A program made the position numbers and the translations under genes. The notes beneath the pieces were generated by a model that was not told the origin of the DNA, did no database searches, and worked only from the letters and a program-made list of their open reading frames with translations. From the NCBI GenBank assembly GCA_035772405.1, contig JAYKKM010000222.1, forward strand, positions 749,001 to 813,000: a stretch of 64,000 nt of DNA, in the 5' to 3' direction. Of the stretch, positions 29,778 through 44,330 are shown piece after piece; positions within the stretch are counted from its first letter, which is position 1; each line of letters opens with the position of its first letter. The stretch is from Chrysogorgia sp. JL179-B06 (taxonomy: Eukaryota > Cnidaria > Anthozoa > Scleralcyonacea > Chrysogorgiidae).

Positions 29778-29995
29778 GTCATACAAAACAAGTTGAAGAA
29801 GATGCCTGCCCTGAAACATTTGGTCCAACTCTTAACTACATGACTATTTATTTGGGAAAAATGGCAAGGAGTGTGTGAGTGTGGAAGAATTTGGGAACGG
29901 TACTTTCACAAAATATATTAACAATGATGCATGTGTTTGCGAGGACCAAGAAGATGAATTGGTGCAAAAAGCAGAATGCTTATCACATTTTTCCT
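29778..29995 (+). pseudogene. Alpha-kinase remnant, second exon with frameshifts
   Basis: Alpha-kinase-like words appear in more than one frame: FGPTLNY...YLGK in one and CVSVEEFGNGTFTKYIN in another, followed by an AECLSHF segment. These are C-lobe landmarks of the family (VEEF...KYINN). At least two frame changes and an in-frame stop show decay. Confidence 0.65.
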
Positions 29996-30400
29996 ATTTT
30001 TTTTTCCTATTTTAGCATTAAAAAATCCTGTTTATTTTATTTAGGATACTAGGTTTAATTTATGAATAAGACATTTAAAGAACGAAGCAGTTCTCTACAG
30101 TGCTAAAATGTCCGGAGGTGCGTCAGTGGATCTAGAGAAATTACACAAGAATTGTCCCATGTAATAGCACCTTTATGTCGCAGACAATATACAGCACTCG
30201 TTTTTTTAAGATTTTAGCTGTTTAATGCTGTCGAACACTGTTTATGTTATGTTACACTGTTTTATTGTTAAAAACTTTCTTATGCAGAGCAGAACTCTAG
30301 TGTCAAGTTAAGCACCACATAGTTGGGTTAGTTATGACTACCTTTTTATTATATAATAACAAAAATCGTAACGCTGATTTTCTCTGTGTTTTAAAAGTGT
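29996..30400. other. Non-coding host DNA
   Basis: AT-rich, no supported feature. Confidence 0.5.
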
Positions 30401-30595
30401 TTAGCTGTGCAAAAATGTGTCTTTAAGATACACATATGCATCAGCGCATTGGTCAGGTGCACTGTCTCCAGGGAAAGGAATTACTCTTTCACATTTCAAT
30501 CTAAATTCACTTTCTATACAATCTTCATCTGTATCCAAAACTCCTGACAACTTAGCTACGTCTTCAAGTTGTTCTTCTGTGACAGGCCACCCTAT
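30401..30595 (-). CDS. Possible last exon of an unknown minus-strand gene
   Basis: On the minus strand an acceptor-like CTTTAATAG precedes an open frame WPVTEEQLEDVAKLSGVLD... ending in a stop at 30401. Acidic and codon-like, but no family is recognised and no upstream exon is identified. Confidence 0.35.
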   Translation of the reverse strand: MGWPVTEEQLEDVAKLSGVLDTDEDCIESEFRLKCERVIPFPGDSAPDQCADAYVYLKDTFLHS

Positions 30596-30837
30596 TAAAG
30601 ACAGTACAGTGTGCACATCAGTGACACTGAAATATTATATTTGGAAATAATAGAAGACGTTAAATTTATAGAAAGACTGTGCGTGATCTTATGTACAAAT
30701 GATAGATACAGTCCCCAACGAATTGTGAGAACCGGCAGAAGCGCAACTACTTCGACGCGAAGCAGAAAAGCGCAACACTTGGTCCTTCGAGCCGGATAGA
30801 AGAACTTCACGAGAGCGGCTAGAGCTAGAACTTTGAA

Positions 30838-31494
30838 ATGGACGAGCTAACTAAGAAGAAAAGGATACGCGCAGCACATAGAGGTTCAACAACAAAGATC
30901 GTCGCAAAGATCAACGAAAGGCTCGCGAATCTCAACATTGAGACGGACAAAAATGTTTTGAGACAATTGAAAGCTACTTTGAACGATAAAATCGAGTCAC
31001 TAAAGGGTCTCGATAAAGGCATCAGCGAACTAATGAGCAGTAGCGAAGCGGAGAACGCCGACGAGGAACTCATGAGGGAAATTGAGGAAGCAGAGAAGCT
31101 ACCGAAATTGGAGGTGAAGAAATTCAGTGGCAAAGTGCAAGAGTGGCAAGAGTTCTGGGATTCTTTCGACAGTGCGGTGAATAAAAATGATGGTTTGTCA
31201 GACGTAGACAAGTTCGCGTATTTGCGCAGTCTTTTGGTCGAGCCGGCAAGGTCAAGCATCGCGGGATTCGCGCTCACAGCAGCGAACTATAAAGAAGCGC
31301 TGGATCTATTAAAGAAGCGTTTTGGAAAGAAAAATGCCATCCAGAAAGCTCACATCCAAGAGCTTATGAACGTGAAACCCGTGTTTAACGATCGAGATAC
31401 GCAACGACTCCGGAAACTGTATGACACATGCGAGACGAATTACCGAGGTCTAAAGCCCTGGGGGTCGACGAGAGCGCATATTCTACCATCGTAG
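30838..31494 (+). pseudogene. gag: BEL/Pao retrotransposon gag, N-terminal part
   Basis: 218 codons. Residues 95-215 carry the PKLEVKKFSGKVQEWQEFWD and ALDLLKKRFGK patterns typical of the BEL/Pao gag domain (DUF1759). The frame breaks near 31,458; the continuation GVDESAYSTIVVPEILEKLP lies in another frame. A leader word TTGGTCCTTCGAGCCGG sits 50 bases upstream. LTRs were not identified. Confidence 0.85.
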
Positions 31495-31539
31495 TGCCCG
31501 AGATCTTGGAGAAGTTGCCAGAGTCATTCCGTTTGACCA

Positions 31540-31598
31540 TAACATGGGGTGTTGACTTTTTGGAATGAACGAGGGGTGTTGACTTTTTGGAATGGTCG
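31540..31598 (+). repeat. Short tandem duplication inside BEL gag
   Basis: GGGGTGTTGACTTTTTGGAA occurs twice, about 28 bases apart, and introduces a stop in the gag frame. Confidence 0.8.
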
Positions 31599-32241
31599 AT
31601 GGCAGAGGTTTTGAAAGCCTTTCTGAAGGAGATCGAGCTACGAGAAGCACATCAGTCAGTAGTAAACAAAGACGAGAAGCAAGAAACTAGAAAAGGTCAG
31701 AGTAATGGACATGGTTCTGGTGGATCAGCAGCAGCTCTCTTTGCGAGGCAAGGAAATGTAAAGTGTGCATTCTGTATGCAAGAACATCCACATGAACAAT
31801 GTAAGAAGGTTACCGATATAAATGAACGCAAACAACGCATTCGTAAGTATGGACGATGTTTTGTTTGTTTAAACAAGCGACATATAGGTAAAAACTGTTT
31901 AAGTACTAATACTTGTAATGCATGCGGGAAACGACACCATAGGTCTGTTTGTGAGGGTACTGGGGTTCTTTCTGACACAGTTCAGTCCAATTATTCCATT
32001 CTGGGTTCGAAGTGTAGAGTTGCATTGCAGACAGCTCAGGCTTTAGTGAAGGGAGCAAAGAGTAATGTGAGAGTGAGAGTATTATTTGACTCAGGAAGTC
32101 ACAGATCCTTTGTGACTACAAAGGCAGTTCAGGTAGCAGGAGTGCCAGTTAAAAGAAAGGAATGGATTGAAATAAGAGCGTTTGGGCAAGAAAATGGAGA
32201 GGGAAAGTTGCGAGAAGTTTTCGCGTTAGAAGTGTTGCCAG
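31587..32241 (+). pseudogene. BEL/Pao gag zinc knuckles and aspartic protease, cut by an insertion
   Basis: The frame continues gag with cysteine-histidine knuckles (CAFCMQEHPHEQC, CFVCLNKRHIGKNC, CNACGKRHHRSVC). It then enters a retroviral-type protease with active site VLFDSGSHRSFV (DUF1758-like). Coding sequence stops at 32241, where a TTAA-type element begins. RT, RNase H and integrase are absent from the window. Confidence 0.85.
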
Positions 32242-32870
32242 TTAAAGGGACACTCCAGTCAAAATACAAGGGGTGGGGAAATGAAAGGTCTTACCGACTT
32301 TAAGTTACTCCCGAAGTTTGAACGGTTAATTATTTTTAGTTAAGGAGAAATCGCTCGTCGAATTCAAAAAAATTAACGAATTTGCGACGCCATATTGTCT
32401 TTCTCAAGCAGACGCGGATTGTCAGCGGAGTCCCAAATATGACGTCACTGAGTGCTTCTTTCTCGGCAGTGGCGTTGTTTTGATAGCTATTATATATGTA
32501 AATGTTGTTGTCGAATGTTCTTTGGGGGGAAATTAGGCAAATTTAAGCGCTCTATACCTTCAAGCAGGAAAGTAGGGAACTTCTAAGGCATAATGCATCA
32601 GTTTACGCATTATTGGGACATTAATTTCAAGGCAATCAAAGATATGATTCGTAAACTTTCGAAAAGGATAGCGTCGGCTCATGTTCAACTGAATAACTTG
32701 GAAACCAAAAGTAAGTTTTATTATACTGTGGTTATTTATCAACTACAATAATGCGTATATGGCAAACATTTAGGTTCACTTGCGTTTCTGATCAATATAA
32801 TTTGGCAATTTCAATTTGTAAATGATAGCCCTGCATATTATTATATATTATACCATTATATATTACAGTG
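32242..32870 (+). mobile_element. TTAA-type element left end inserted in BEL
   Basis: TTAA followed by AGGGACACTCC starts at 32242. The first 200 bases recur in direct orientation at 38625-38825. Bases 32450-32860 recur inverted at 38009-38442. The same terminal word opens the MITE at 61464, so it defines a family with TTAA target sites. Confidence 0.7.
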
Positions 32871-35068
<2,198 letters not shown>

Positions 35069-37973
35069 AGCAATCGCACTAGCAATCGCAGGGTCGCGGG
35101 TTCAATTCCATCCGGAAGGCCGCTAAGTTGCATTTTTCGCAACTGGTCCCGGTTTGGTCTTAAAATGTATGTATTCCAACACTCGAAATTTTCCTTCACC
35201 ATAAATCCTTTCAACATGTAGTTTGATCGAGTGAAATGCCAAATATTACCTATAATATACCCAGAATCTTATCCCGGCATTACCACCATATATACAGAAC
35301 TCGTTACTAGGCTCTCGGCAACGGCTTCCGTAGCTCAGTGGTCAGAGCACTGCACTAGCAATCGCAGGGTCGCGGGTTCAATTCCATCCGGAAGGCCGCT
35401 AAGTTGCATTTTTCGCAACTGGTCCCGGTTTGGTCTTAAAATGTATGTATTCCAACACTCGAAATTTTCCTTCACCATAAATCCTTTCAACATGTAGTTT
35501 GATCGAGTGAAATGCCAAATATTACCTATAATATACCCAGAATCTTATCCCGGCATTACCACCATATATACAGAACTCGTTACTAGGCTCTCGGCAAACG
35601 GCTTCCGTAGCTCAGTGGTCAGAGCACTGCACTAGCAATCGCAGGGTCGCGGGTTCAATTCCATCCGGAAGGCCGCTAAGTTGCATTTTTCGCAACTGGT
35701 CCCGGTTTGGTCTTAAAATGTATGTATTCCAACACTCGAAATTTTCCTTCACCATAAATCCTTTCAACATGTAGTTTGATCGAGTGAAATGCCAAATATT
35801 ACCTATAATATACCCAGAATCTTATCCCGGCATTACCACCATATATACAGAACTCGTTACTAGGCTCTCGGCAACGGCTTCCGTAGCTCAGTGGTCAGAG
35901 CACTGCACTAGCAATCGCAGGGTCGCGGGTTCAATTCCATCCGGAAGGCCGCTAAGTTGCATTTTTCGCAACTGGTCCCGGTTTGGTCTTAAAATGTATG
36001 TATTCCAACACTCGAAATTTTCCTTCACCATAAATCCTTTCAACATGTAGTTTGATCGAGTGAAATGCCAAATATTACCTATAATATACCCAGAATCTTA
36101 TCCGGCATTACCACCATATATACAGAACTCGTTACTAGGCTCTCGGGCAACGGCTTCCGTAGCTCAGTGGTCAGAGCACTGCACTAGCAATCGCAGGGTC
36201 GCGGGTTCAATTCCATCCGGAAGGCCGCTAAGTTGCATTTTTCGCAACTGGTCCCGGTTTGGTCTTAAAATGTATGTATTCCAACACTCGAAATTTTCCT
36301 TCACCATAAATCCTTTCAACATGTAGTTTGATCGAGTGAAATGCCAAATATTACCTATAATATACCCAGAATCTTATCCCGGCATTACCACCATATATAC
36401 AGAACTCGTTACTAGGCTCTCGGCAACGGCTTCCGTAGCTCAGTGGTCAGAGCACTGCACTAGCAATCGCAGGGTCGCGGGTTCAATTCCATCCGGAAGG
36501 CCGCTAAGTTGCATTTTTCGCAACTGGTCCCGGTTTGGTCTTAAAATGTATGTATTCCAACACTCGAAATTTTCCTTCACCATAAATCCTTTCAACATGT
36601 AGTTTGATCGAGTGAAATGCCAAATATTACCTATAATATACCCAGAATCTTATCCCGGCATTACCACCATATATACAGAACTCGTTACTAGGCTCTCGGC
36701 AACGGCTTCCGTAGCTCAGTGGTCAGAGCACTGCACTAGCAATCGCAGGGTCGCGGGTTCAATTCCATCCGGAAGGCCGCTAAGTTGCATTTTTCGCAAC
36801 TGGTCCCGGTTTGGTCTTAAAATGTATGTATTCCAACACTCGAAATTTTCCTTCACCATAAATCCTTTCAACATGTAGTTTGATCGAGTGAAATGCCAAA
36901 TATTACCTATAATATACCCAGAATCTTATCCCGGCATTACCACCATATATACAGAACTCGTTACTAGGCTCTCGGCAACGGCTTCCGTAGCTCAGTGGTC
37001 AGAGCACTGCACTAGCAATCGCAGGGTCGCGGGTTCAATTCCATCCGGAAGGCCGCTAAGTTGCATTTTTCGCAACTGGTCCCGGTTTGGTCTTAAAATG
37101 TATGTATTCCAACACTCGAAATTTTCCTTCACCATAAATCCTTTCAACATGTAGTTTGATCGAGTGAAATGCCAAATATTACCTATAATATACCCAGAAT
37201 CTTATCCCGGCATTACCACCATGTGTACAGAACTCGTTACTAGGCTCTCGGCAACGGCTTCCGTAGCTCAGTGGTCAGAGCACTGCACTAGCAATCGCAG
37301 GGTCGCGGGTTCAATTCCATCCGGAAGGCCGCTAAGTTGCATTTTTCGCAACTGGTCCCGGTTTGGTCTTAAAATGTATGTATTCCAACACTCGAAATTT
37401 TCCTTCACCATAAATCCTTTCAACATGTAGTTTGATCGAGTGAAATGCCAAATATTACCTATAATATACCCAGAATCTTATCCCGGCATTACCACCATAT
37501 ATACAGAACTCGTTACTAGGCTCTCGGCAACGGCTTCCGTAGCTCAGTGGTCAGAGCACTGCACTAGCAATCGCAGGGTCGCGGGTTCAATTCCATCCGG
37601 AAGGCCGCTAAGTTGCATTTTTCGCAACTGGTCCCGGTTTGGTCTTAAAATGTATGTATTCCAACACTCGAAATTTTCCTTCACCATAAATCCTTTCAAC
37701 ATGTAGTTTGATCGAGTGAAATGCCAAATATTACCTATAATATACCCAGAATCTTATCCCGGCATTACCACCATATATACAGAAACTCGTTACTAGGCTC
37801 TCGGCAACGGCTTCCGTAGCTCAGTGGTCAGAGCACTGCACTAGCAATCGCAGGGTCGCGGGTTCAATTCCATCCGGAAGGCCGCTAAGTTGCATTTTTC
37901 GCAACTGGTCCCGGTTTGGTCTTAAAATGTATGTATTCCAACACTCGAAATTTTCCTTCACCATAAATCCTTT

Positions 37974-37975
<2 letters not shown>
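35069..37975 (+). repeat. 276-bp tRNA-like repeat array, plus-oriented arm
   Basis: Ten complete tRNA-like cores start at 35324, 35601, 35877, 36153, 36429, 36705, 36981, 37257, 37533 and 37810, each 72 bases, preceded by a partial core ending at 35119. Rare differences: extra A near 35,597, one missing C near 36,105, an extra G near 36,147, TGTG near 37,222. The last unit stops in a short (TA)n tract at 37976. Confidence 0.95.
35324..35395 (+). tRNA. tRNA-like sequence (anticodon-loop AGC), first complete plus-strand copy
   Basis: GCTTCCG pairs with CGGAAGG except for the outermost pair. TA then a GCTC/GAGC D arm follow. The anticodon stem is imperfect with loop CTAGCAA (reads AGC, alanine), and the T arm GCGGG/CCATC is mismatched. 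A box (TAGCTCAGTGG) and B box (GGTTCAATTCC) are good, and a T5 terminator lies 15-20 bases downstream in ATTTTTCG. Best read as a tRNA-derived, RNA polymerase III-transcribed SINE core rather than a functional tRNA. Confidence 0.55.

Positions 37976-38008
<33 letters not shown>
37976..38008. repeat. (TA)n tract at the right end of the array
   Basis: Short TA run mirroring the longer one at 33887, followed by AATAATAATA. Confidence 0.9.
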
Positions 38009-38011
<3 letters not shown>

Positions 38012-38442
38012 ATAATACTGTACTATACAGGGATACCATTTGCAAATTGCCAAATTATATTGATCAGAAACGCAAGTGAACCTAAATTTTTGCCATATGG
38101 GTATTAATTGTAATTGATAAAGTAACCACAGTATAACTTACTTTTAATTTCCAAGTTATTCAGTTGAACAGGACATGAACAGGACCACAGGAACAGTTGC
38201 ATCGCTGTGAGCCGACACTATCCTTTTCGAAAGTTTACGAATCATATCGTTGATTCTCTTGAAATTAATGTTCCAAAATTCGTAAACTGACGCATTATAC
38301 TTTAGACGTTGCCCTACTTTCCTGCTTGAAGGTATAGAGCGCTTAAATTTGCCTAATTTTCCTCCAAAGAACATTCGACAACAACATTTACATATATAAT
38401 CTATCAAAACAAGTAAACAACGCCACTGTCGAGAATGAAGCA
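38009..38442 (-). mobile_element. Inverted copy of 32450-32860
   Basis: The reverse complement of this segment follows the left flank of the array closely (for example TTCAAGCAGGAAAGTAGGG in both), so the array lies between inverted arms. Confidence 0.8.
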
Positions 38443-38624
38443 CTCAGTGTGAAAACACCAAAGATAGTCTGCCCCAATCAACAATTCTATTTGCAAAACC
38501 TCCTTTTCCTTGCAAACATCAGAAAACCACAAACCTTGTAAATGAGGATAATCCCTTTTCCTCAACTCCACATGTTCATTCTTTATTTGTGAAATGCTCT
38601 TCACTTTTCACACTCTCTCCCCCC

Positions 38625-38830
38625 TTAAAGGGACACTCCACTCAAAATACAAGGGGTGGTTAAATGAAAGGTCTTACCGACGTTAAGTTACTCCCGAAGT
38701 TTGAACGGTTAATTATTTTTAGTTAACGAGAAATCGCTCGTTGAATTCAGTAAAATCGACGAATTTGCGACGCCATGTTGTCTTTCTCAAGCAGACGCGG
38801 ATTGTCAGCGGAGTCCCAAATGGACGTCGG
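38625..38830 (+). mobile_element. Second TTAA-type element left end
   Basis: TTAA then AGGGACACTCCACTCAAAA and about 200 bases nearly identical to 32246-32445, in the same orientation. The matching right end is not seen. Confidence 0.75.
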
Positions 38831-38904
38831 AAGGCAGAACTGTGAGAGGGAAATGTGACGAGCCTGTTGCAGTACACACAAAGTTAGGCTGGGTATTATA
38901 GAAA

Positions 38905-38985
38905 AATTCTGAGCCCCAGACGGGAATCGAACCCAATCTAACCCACCATTGAGCTACCAGAACTTAGATGGCAGAGCGAAGGCTA
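38905..38985 (-). repeat. tRNA-derived SINE-like sequence
   Basis: On the minus strand TGGTAGCTCAATGG (A box) is followed by GGGTTCGATTCCCGTC (B box). It is related to the copy at 26,517-26,825; both carry the CTGAGCCCCAGAC end. Confidence 0.6.
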
Positions 38986-39124
38986 CGTTATTTGTGTACT
39001 AGTTCGTACTTGTGATGTACGTACTGCTAATGCAGCGGTCTCAATATGTCTGTATATTATTGCCAATATATTGAAATAGCCAAGCTGCAAGTCACATTTA
39101 ATGTAGTTCTGACAAAGATATATA

Positions 39125-39292
39125 TGTTATTTGCCGGGTGGGAGGTCTGGATAGAGAAATATTTACCCGAGGTCTCAAAAACGGCCCGAGGTCTCAAAAA
39201 CGACCCGAGTGCGCAGGCTGAAGGACGTTTTTGAGACCGAGGACAAATATTTCTCTATCCGGACAGACCAAAAACGATAAATAACATTTTCT
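39125..39292. mobile_element. Foldback element (GTTATTTGCC... ends)
   Basis: The arms hold GGATAGAGAAATATTT and its reverse complement, and GAGGTCTCAAAAACG twice against CGTTTTTGAGACC. No coding capacity. Confidence 0.7.
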
Positions 39293-40500
39293 TTTTTGTT
39301 ATACAAGGTAAAAGACTTGAGTTACTTTAGTTTGGTAAAATTGCATTATTTTGTATAATATAGTATTTTTCCAGCTTAGTTGAATCAAATTCTGTATTGG
39401 TTTTCCATTTTCCAGTTAATAATGAAGCAAAAATCACGATAAAAATTTTTAGCATTTAGGATTCCGTGACCGTGGTCAAAATATCGTAAAATTCCGCCCG
39501 CTGCTGCAGCCAATCAGGTTGCAGGAAAGGCTATGATTCCGCCAGCTCACGATACAAAAAATAAATACACTAGGTTGTAACTAGAACACAATGTAGCCTT
39601 TGCTCTGCCATCTGAGTTATGGTAGCTCAATATATGGTTTTAGCATATACCAAAACAGTGAATAGTGCTTTTCGTGCAATCTGATTGGTTCCTCTAGCTC
39701 GGGATATCCTGCACTATTCACTGTTTCGCAAAACAAGATGGTGTCCTCCTCTTGAACGACTTTTCTTTTTACGTAATGCAAGAAATTGGTAAAAGCAGGA
39801 AGGTAGAAAACAATTACTGTATGCAGGGAAATTATTTTACGTAATATTTATGAAAAACAAGTTGCAAAAAGAGAATAGAAAGTGCTCAAAAACCCGCAGA
39901 ACAACGAAATAAATGTGCGGCTCCAAAAACAAACTCGATTGAACGAACTTGACTGTTGTCAGTTTTCTTTAGAAAAGTGTACTCCGTATATAGTTCATAT
40001 ATCGATATTCTCCTTTATATAGTTTATGAGACAATTTGAATTGCCTTTCATATATAATTTAATAACATTTACAAACATTAAAAATCATTTCAGTTACAAC
40101 AAAAACCAAGCAAAACTTAAAGAATTACCGTACGGTATCGGCCGTAAAGATTACCGCGATACACTGCCAAAGAAACTGGCGAGTAATGAACTGAATACTA
40201 AACAAATGACCTGGTTATGACCAGGGAAACATACTACCGATTTTATAACAGTAAACACCCACAGAAATTATTTGTAAATTAAAGGAAATTCAACGACCAA
40301 ACACATGAAACATTGACACTGCACTGACAGAAATAAAAACGCTTATATAACTCATCTTTTGCAAAGAACAACTCGTTTACTCACCCAGAATTCATAAGCT
40401 ATCCTTTGTCCTAAGGTTTTCCCATTTACAGTATTAAATATTTCCTTTGGGCTAAAATCTAGTGGTCTTTTGCCTTACTGTGATCCAACTTCGAAACGAG
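39293..40500. other. Non-coding host DNA with repeat fragments
   Basis: Contains a SINE fragment near 39,595-39,640 and a short palindromic pair around AGTGAATAGTGC (39,650-39,720). No gene supported. Confidence 0.5.
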
Positions 40501-40516
40501 CTGCGAAAGGTTTTCA

Positions 40517-40580
40517 ATGAATAGTGGTGGATATTTACCTCGACGCTTCACGTCTCGGTAAATATCCACCACTATTCACT
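40517..40580. repeat. Compact hairpin
   Basis: GAATAGTGGTGGATATTTACC and its reverse complement are separated by about 20 bases. Confidence 0.8.
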
Positions 40581-40819
40581 TCCACTTCGGTGAATAATTG
40601 TTAAATAGCGTGTGAAGGTTGCGGGTTCAGAAACATTTTTCAGACGGTTTGCGTTAAAAGCTTGAGTAACAAACAATCTACTATATATAAATATTAAAAA
40701 TATATATTAATATATATATATATTAATATACGTGTAGGTTTTGGTCTACGAAATGCAAAGAGTGCTCAACAACATATAGTTAGAGCAAATAATAGATTTT
40801 CGCTTACCTCAAAACTGGT

Positions 40820-40860
40820 CTGCTACAACTTGTTTCATCTGTAAAAGAATCTTCAGGCAG
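40820..40860 (-). ncRNA. Hammerhead-like ribozyme in left Penelope arm
   Basis: Mirror image of the motif at 42144-42184, on the minus strand. Confidence 0.5.
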
Positions 40861-40993
40861 TGACAATATCGAAAGGGGTGACCGCTTATTTATAGGCTTT
40901 CTGCAGGAAAGTGGGGGCGTATGTGGGGGACAAAGCATGAGGTCATGGCTTTGTTTGCGTTGATTACGCGAAATTTATTACGATGACGACACT

Positions 40994-42026
40994 GTGAAAT
41001 TATTTCCGCTCTTAAAAGTTACATCTAAAAAGTTTACTATACGTAAATTTGATTCGGCGGTGATTTTTAGGTCAAATTGCTCGAAAATTTTGTGGAGATC
41101 TAGGAGTTTAGATGTAACTTTCGACCTTAACAATGGAAACTATAGGCCCTATAGGAAGCCCAATGACGATCCGCTATACATAAATATGCACTCTAACCAT
41201 CCACCAAGCATAACAAGGCAACTACCTGCATCAATTAACAAACGCATTAAACTCCTTTCGTCAGATGAGCAAACTTTTCAGGAATCTGCACCCTTATATC
41301 AGAACGCGCTTAGGCACAGCAACTTTAATCATGAACTTAGCTACACTCATGATACACCGCAACGACCACGTAGGAATAGGCAACGCAATATCATTTGGTT
41401 CAACCCACCATTTAGCAAGAGTGTCAGCACTAACATAGGACGTAATTTCCTTAGCCTAATTGACAAACATTTCCCTCCGCACCACAAGCTCCATAAGATT
41501 TTTAACAGAAATACAGTTAAAGTAAGTTACAGCTGCATGAACAATGTTAAGTCAATAATCACTAAGCACAATGCACGCATAGCTAGGAACATCAAACCGC
41601 AGGATAGGGACGCTACTAATTGCAGTTGTAGAGAGAACACCATTTGCCCGCTTCAAGAACAATGCATGACTAGAGACATAGTATACAAAGCAACAGTGAC
41701 AGTAAACATCACAAAACGAAATAAAACACTACATTGGTATGACTGCAACCACATTCAAAGAGCGATTGGCCAACCACACTAAATCTTTTCAACATAAAAA
41801 GCATGAAAATGACACCGAACTTTCGAAATATATTTGGACATTGAAAGAAAACAATAAAGATTTCAGTATTAATTGGCAAATTCTAAAACATTCTATTTCG
41901 TACACAGGAGGATCAAAACGATGCAATTTATGTTTAGAAGAAAAATTTTGTATTTTAAAAGAAAAAAATAAGAATAGTTTACTCAACAAAAGAGCGGAAA
42001 TAATTTCACAGTGTTCGTCATCGTAA
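40994..42026 (+). pseudogene. Penelope-like C-terminal region with GIY-YIG endonuclease, frameshifted
   Basis: The first frame (to 41782) holds the connector region (VTFDLNNGNYRPYRKPNDDP) and a cysteine-rich part (CSCRENTICPLQEQC). A frame change near 41,725 is needed to read YIGMTATTFKERL, the GIY-YIG core, which continues in the second frame (from 41739) through CNLCLEEK and LNKRAEI. The endonuclease nicks DNA for element insertion; this copy is non-functional as it stands. Confidence 0.85.
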
Positions 42027-42143
42027 TAAATTTCGCGTAATCAACGCAAACAAAGCCATGACCTCATGCTTTGTCCCCCACATACGCCCCCACTTTCCGG
42101 CAGAAAGCCTATAAATAAGCGGTCACCCCTTTCGATATTGTCA

Positions 42144-42184
42144 CTGCCTGAAGATTCTTTTACAGATGAAACAAGTTGTAGCAG
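42144..42184 (+). ncRNA. Hammerhead-like ribozyme in right Penelope arm
   Basis: CTGC (stem I), CTGAAGA (fits CUGANGA), a weak stem II (TCT/AGA after a U-U mismatch), GAAA, a very short stem III (ACA/TGT), cleavage-site GTA at 42178-42180, then GCAG closing stem I. Penelope-like elements are known to carry minimal type I hammerheads. The weak stem II lowers confidence. Confidence 0.6.
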
Positions 42185-42211
42185 ACCAGTTTTGAGGTAA
42201 GCGAAAATCTA

Positions 42212-42609
<398 letters not shown>

Positions 42610-42647
42610 AGACAAAAAGACAAACTTGAGTTATTCATTTGAATTTT

Positions 42648-42705
42648 AATCACTACAGATCTGTTTCGTATGGCAAGCGTAGCTTACCACACTCATCAGG
42701 TGATT
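42648..42705 (-). ncRNA. Type I hammerhead ribozyme (left arm)
   Basis: Exact reverse complement of the motif at 42758-42815, so the same core is present on the minus strand. Confidence 0.85.
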
Positions 42706-42757
42706 TTCGCAATGCCTGGGAAACTTGAATATATTCAAGTTTCCCAGGCATTGCGAA

Positions 42758-42815
42758 AATCACCTGATGAGTGTGGTAAGCTACGCTTGCCATACGAAAC
42801 AGATCTGTAGTGATT
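42758..42815 (+). ncRNA. Type I hammerhead ribozyme (right arm)
   Basis: Stem I AATCAC/GTGATT closes the motif. CTGATGA is at 42764-42770. Stem II GTGTGGT/GCCATAC is extended by an AAGC/GCTT inner stem, GAAA is at 42796-42799, stem III is ACAG/CTGT with a 2-base loop, and cleavage is expected after A42809. Every conserved core base is present. Short stem III is typical of Penelope and retrozyme hammerheads, which often act as dimers. Confidence 0.88.
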
Positions 42816-42918
42816 AAAATTCAAATGAAGTAACTCAAGTTTGTCTTTTTGTCTTACTATTCCGCTCTACCTCGGTATCGAGCACTCTACTCATATATGT
42901 TTTCGAACTTGTTATTTA

Positions 42919-43770
<852 letters not shown>

Positions 43771-43774
43771 ATAT

Positions 43775-44176
43775 TTGCTCGGGCAATAGGGCAATATATT
43801 TCTCGTTAGGGCAATGTATTTGCTTGTTAAGGCAATGTATTTGCTCGTCAGCGCAATGTATTTGCTCGTTAGGGCAATGTATTTGCTCGTTACTCGTTAG
43901 GGCGATGTATTTACTCGTTAGGGCAATATATTTGCTCGTTAGGGCAATGTATTTGCTCGTTAGGGCAGTATATTTGCTCGTTAGGGCAATGTATTTGCTC
44001 GTTAGGGCAATGTATTTGCTCGTTAGGGCAATGTATTTGCTCGTTAGGTCAATGTATTTACTCGTTAGGGCAATGTATTTGCTCGTCAGGGCAATGCATT
44101 TGCTCGTTAGGGCAATGTATTTGCTCGTTAGGGCAATTATGTATTCGTTCATTAGGGCAATGTATTTTCTCGTTAC
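43775..44176 (+). repeat. 21-bp minisatellite, left part
   Basis: About 19 units of GGGCAATGTATTTGCTCG followed by TTA or TCA. The array resumes at 47,898 after the LINE insertion. Confidence 0.95.
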
Positions 44177-44178
44177 GG

Positions 44179-44330
44179 CTCTTGCCTGGTTAAAGTGGAA
44201 AGCTGCCTTCCTCGCTGCTGTCGACTCTTTTATACCTAAAACCATACTAAAGCGTTCCTTTACACCTCCTTATATTACAAAGGACCTACTTCATGCCATC
44301 AAAATGAAAGAGTCCCTCAGAAGAAAAGTT
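44179..44330 (+). pseudogene. LINE linker region fragment
   Basis: Reads WLKWKAAFLAAVDSFIPK and PPYITKDLLHAIKMKESLRR, the pattern just upstream of the RT domain in CR1/Jockey-like LINEs. Confidence 0.7.

Larger units (their letters stand above)
40793..42210 (+). mobile_element. Penelope-like element fragment with 220-bp inverted ends
   Basis: Arms 40793-41012 and 41990-42210 are inverted copies with very few differences and enclose only the C-terminal coding part of a Penelope-like element. RT is missing. Inverted ends around a 5'-truncated copy are known for this retroelement class. AT microsatellites flank both sides. Confidence 0.85.
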
